DNA from: DATJPR01 sp963752915
GTDB taxonomy: Bacteria; Bacteroidota; Ignavibacteria; UBA10030; UBA6906
NCBI GenBank assembly: GCA_963752915.1
Contig: CAVVZZ010000010.1
Coordinates: forward strand, 248,001-312,000
Direction of reading: 5' to 3'
Length of the DNA: 64,000 bases
Shown here: positions 62,201 to 64,000 of the stretch, piece by piece
Numbering within the stretch: the first letter of the stretch is position 1
Layout of the letters: each line of letters begins with the position of its first letter
Translations under genes and position numbers: made by a program
Notes under the pieces: model-generated
Database searches by the model: none
What the model was told of the DNA's origin: nothing
Seen by the model: the letters and a program-made list of their open reading frames with translations, nothing else

Positions 62201-64000
62201 ACACGATCCTGTTGGGAAAGGAATGGAAGGGAGAGTTCCGCAACAAAAAGAAGAACGGCGAGCTTTACTGGGAACGTGCGATCATTTCCCCGATCATTGA
62301 CAGCGACGGCAATATTCAGCACTTCGTCGCGGTCAAGGAAGACATCACCGACCTGAAACAGAAGCAAGACGCCCTCAACTTTGTCGTGGAGGGAACGTCG
62401 GGGGTTATCGGGCAGGAATTCTTCAAAGCCCTCGTCTCGCATATTGCGGCGTCACTCCGTGTTCCGTATGCATTCATTTGCGGATTGCCCGAGGGTCCGG
62501 CAGCGCACATGAAGACCCTGGCAATCTGGGCGGAGGGGGCGCATGAAGGGAATTACGATTGTGTCATCGAAGGCAGCCCGTTCGGTCGCCGTGTCCTCGA
62601 AGAAGGTTTTTCGAAGATCGTCGACGACCTGGACCGACAGCTCGAGCATATTCCCCCATTTCGCGGGAAGAGGATCAAGAGTTTCATGGGAGTCGCATTG
62701 CGCGACAGCGCGGGGGCGCCGCTCGGCATGCTTGCGGTGATGGACACCGAGCCCATAGGGACCCATCTGGAAAACAACGAATCCGTCGTGAGACTCTTCG
62801 CGAGCCGTGCCTCGGCGGAAGTCGAACGGCAACGGGCTGAAATCCAGCTTCGCGATCAGATAACGTACTTTGAGCGACTGTTCGAAAACTCGCCCGAGGC
62901 GGTCGTCCTGGTTGACGACCATGACTCCGTCGTGCGCGCGAATGCGGAATTCCGTGCCCTCTTCGGCTACGGTCAGGAGGAATCCTTCGGACAAAATCTG
63001 AACGCGATGATCACGACTGCCGGCAGTGCGGAGGAGGCAGCGGAGTTGAGCCGGCGAGTGCTGCAAGGGAAGAGGATCGCCACCGAAGCGGTCCGAAGGA
63101 GAAAAGACGGGAGTCCCGTCGACGTATCGATTCTCGGCACGCCGATTCCCGTCTCCGGCGGCCGCACGATGGTGTACGGAATCTATCGCGACATCACTCA
63201 ACGGAAACAGGCAGAAGAGGAGTTGGCGCGCCAATCTCGCGAATTGAAACGGTATGCCGAGGAATTGCTCGCGGCCAAAAGGCGAAGCGACGATCATGCT
63301 ACGGCGTTAATCGTGCGGACAAAGGAGCTCGATGCCGCGCGCGAGGAAGCCATCAAAGCTTCCCGACTGAAATCTCAGTTTGTCGCGAACATGAGCCATG
63401 AGATCCGAACACCGATGAATGGCGTCATCGGAATGGCCGATTTGCTTCTCGAAACCAGGCTTGACGAAGATCAGAAAGAGTTCGCAGAAACGATACGGAA
63501 GAGCGGACAGGCATTGCTGCGGATCATCAACGACATCCTCGATTTCTCCAAAATCGAGGCCGGGCGGCTCGTTCTCGAGGAGGTCGGTTTCACTCTCCGT
63601 ACTGTCGTGGAAGATGCAGTTGCGATCGTTGCCCCCGAAGCAAGCCGCAAGCGGATTGATATGGCCGTCGCCCTCGCCCCGGAGATCCCGCGCGATCTGA
63701 TCGGCGACCCTGGCCGCGTGAGCCAGGTCCTGACCAATATCCTCGGCAACGCCGTGAAGTTCACATCGGTCGGCGATGTTTCGGTCAACGTGCAGCTCGT
63801 CCGCAAGGAAGGGGAGAACCTCATACTGGAGTTCACCGTTGCCGATACGGGAATCGGCCTTCCGGACGACGCGAACCAATGGCTGTTCAGCGCGTTCAGT
63901 CAGGCGGACGGTTCGACCACGCGAAAGTTTGGCGGGACCGGGCTCGGGTTGGCGATCTCACGGCAGCTCGTCGAGCGGATGGGCGGAACGATCACGGCCC
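59266..64000 (+). CDS. Propeller-type hybrid sensor histidine kinase, 3' truncated
   Basis: At least 1578 residues, cut by the right edge. ATG 59266 is chosen (GTG 59302 is an alternative); a signal-like hydrophobic segment ends near NAQS. Residues about 45-650 are two-component-regulator propeller blades (QDTDGYLWIGTDAGLVRYDG, NHLWAGTAGGLAW). A Y_Y_Y-type domain follows (about 655-755), then one transmembrane helix (about 756-777), PAS domains at about 793-905, 919-1030 and 1198-1310, a GAF-like domain at about 1038-1190, a HisKA with SHEIRTPMNGVIGM (His 1378) and HATPase with DTGIGLP and GGTGLGLAI. Hybrid one-protein systems of this kind control polysaccharide utilisation in Bacteroidota. 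Confidence 0.9.
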   Translation, partial: MRHSTPGNGKKIVSLVLRLFLRVRISVVVLTAMLWCNASSSNAQSFRVLVYGVEEGLPTNLTKAIVQDTDGYLWIGTDAGLVRYDGVQFQNFSAELPSPYVKDLMVARSGALVVVTDLGVGIMRGGPGGIRYNPVIPGTRRASDSSVVYPKAVYEASDGSWWISEPASVVRYTNGKLKRYTFEKEFTSSSRLRSFTILEGAPGEIIAFAERGAIFVFDSVGQVFRQCSVPEIDRDHPIDAALRISEKSFLLGCGDGVCAFALDHDRKSGTVSLISPVRHVSSMAVAPDQGTYVGTWDGGLYWLDKALRKSRKIDEAPLSSVTEIAFTRQGRVLLSSDGGVSILQRFQFERVALGQQSKYVDAVCSRPDGMVFATEGQTLYAFQRGDTVHAPRTIYTDPVNSILCLAPMSRGIWLCTNDNLLFLPSNGHIRPYPLPDGPNKPISALCAWNDGSVWASEEGVVGLVRVYPDGRVRRYGRENGFSSHVNVVKRDSAGTLFAGGVGDGTFLYRYLPAEDRFQNLSPSTFANGDPRFEIRDFVAVPGATIWLASNRGLFRYRDMKMEQDSGFRALLREPLKAIAIDRTGYVWCGTERGIMRYGDATVTLFDRRDGLPNLAIAYRSLLIDSANHLWAGTAGGLAWAGHLATHISRTPRPVLISAMVDGATVSAGAESSALDYGSHFSAVFTSLAFPHDRIVYESRLLGADTNWSAPNASTDFRLRLLESGMFTLQVRAKQSDHRWSRPLDMQIRVLPPWYQRWWAFMGYLLALAMVIFGIRVVIRYKRGKVITELKIRASEKKYRTIFENIQDVFFQVDLCGVLKDISPSLERFSGFHPREVVGRPFAECFEDADEYRRIFISLAEKDEINDIEFSLKAKARPPILMSMNARLAYDDSGQPAGWDGSLRDISERKSVEEKLRTLSTAVEQSPVSVLIADPSGVIEYVNPKFRALTGYSLEELAGLTPRILKSGDKSSEDYKALWDTILLGKEWKGEFRNKKKNGELYWERAIISPIIDSDGNIQHFVAVKEDITDLKQKQDALNFVVEGTSGVIGQEFFKALVSHIAASLRVPYAFICGLPEGPAAHMKTLAIWAEGAHEGNYDCVIEGSPFGRRVLEEGFSKIVDDLDRQLEHIPPFRGKRIKSFMGVALRDSAGAPLGMLAVMDTEPIGTHLENNESVVRLFASRASAEVERQRAEIQLRDQITYFERLFENSPEAVVLVDDHDSVVRANAEFRALFGYGQEESFGQNLNAMITTAGSAEEAAELSRRVLQGKRIATEAVRRRKDGSPVDVSILGTPIPVSGGRTMVYGIYRDITQRKQAEEELARQSRELKRYAEELLAAKRRSDDHATALIVRTKELDAAREEAIKASRLKSQFVANMSHEIRTPMNGVIGMADLLLETRLDEDQKEFAETIRKSGQALLRIINDILDFSKIEAGRLVLEEVGFTLRTVVEDAVAIVAPEASRKRIDMAVALAPEIPRDLIGDPGRVSQVLTNILGNAVKFTSVGDVSVNVQLVRKEGENLILEFTVADTGIGLPDDANQWLFSAFSQADGSTTRKFGGTGLGLAISRQLVERMGGTITA

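Overview
The window comes from a GC-rich bacterium of the Bacteroidota/Chlorobi (FCB) assemblage, most likely an Ignavibacteria-like lineage. The evidence is six secreted proteins that end in a type A type-IX-secretion (T9SS) sorting domain with the NYPNPFNP signature, TonB-receptor/lipoprotein pairing, and many Sec-exported enzymes. This lineage call is inference from protein style only; no rRNA or tRNA gene was seen.

Layout. 1-7134: a truncated DUF3857/transglutaminase protein, a T9SS-sorted protein surrounded and interrupted by heptanucleotide repeats, a small basic secreted protein, a WG-repeat lipoprotein, an esterase and a VOC protein. 7097-24414: an exported carbohydrate and peptide utilisation zone, with a GH47 mannosidase, an M28 peptidase, a TonB receptor/lipoprotein/T9SS operon, a glycosidase-like protein fused to a formylglycine-enzyme-like domain, a GH172 (DUF2961) enzyme and a proline-iminopeptidase-like hydrolase. 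24778-35364: a surface-glycan or lipid locus with a nucleotidyltransferase, three B12-binding radical SAM proteins, two methyltransferases, a GT9 and a GT87-type glycosyltransferase and an O-antigen-ligase-like protein. 35514-40427: a tightly overlapping three-gene operon holding all parts of the AmmeMemoRadiSam system (Memo-AMMECR1 fusion, membrane spermidine-synthase-like protein, radical SAM enzyme). Each protein carries an export or membrane signal.

41082-45044: a sulfur-carrier-protein cysteine biosynthesis operon (thiosulfate sulfurtransferase, 76-aa unknown, cysteine synthase, JAMM peptidase, and a CysO-like carrier fused to a MoeB-type E1 and a rhodanese). It is preceded by a leader region that contains an intrinsic terminator. 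45320-64000: two T9SS proteins, one of them a 2620-aa protein of 26 fibronectin-III-like repeats; a MORN-like lipoprotein; a thioredoxin-like protein; an SGNH/PA14 protein; and the first 1578 residues of a very large propeller-PAS-GAF histidine kinase that runs off the right edge. Good sigma-54-type promoter matches precede the giant repeat protein and the kinase.

The most promising under-described systems are the apparently extracytoplasmic AmmeMemoRadiSam operon, the CysO-E1-rhodanese fusion whose carrier di-glycine is internal and sits next to a JAMM protease gene, the triple B12-radical-SAM glycan/lipid locus, and a heptanucleotide repeat that interrupts a sorting domain in a way that would let repeat slippage switch secretion off.
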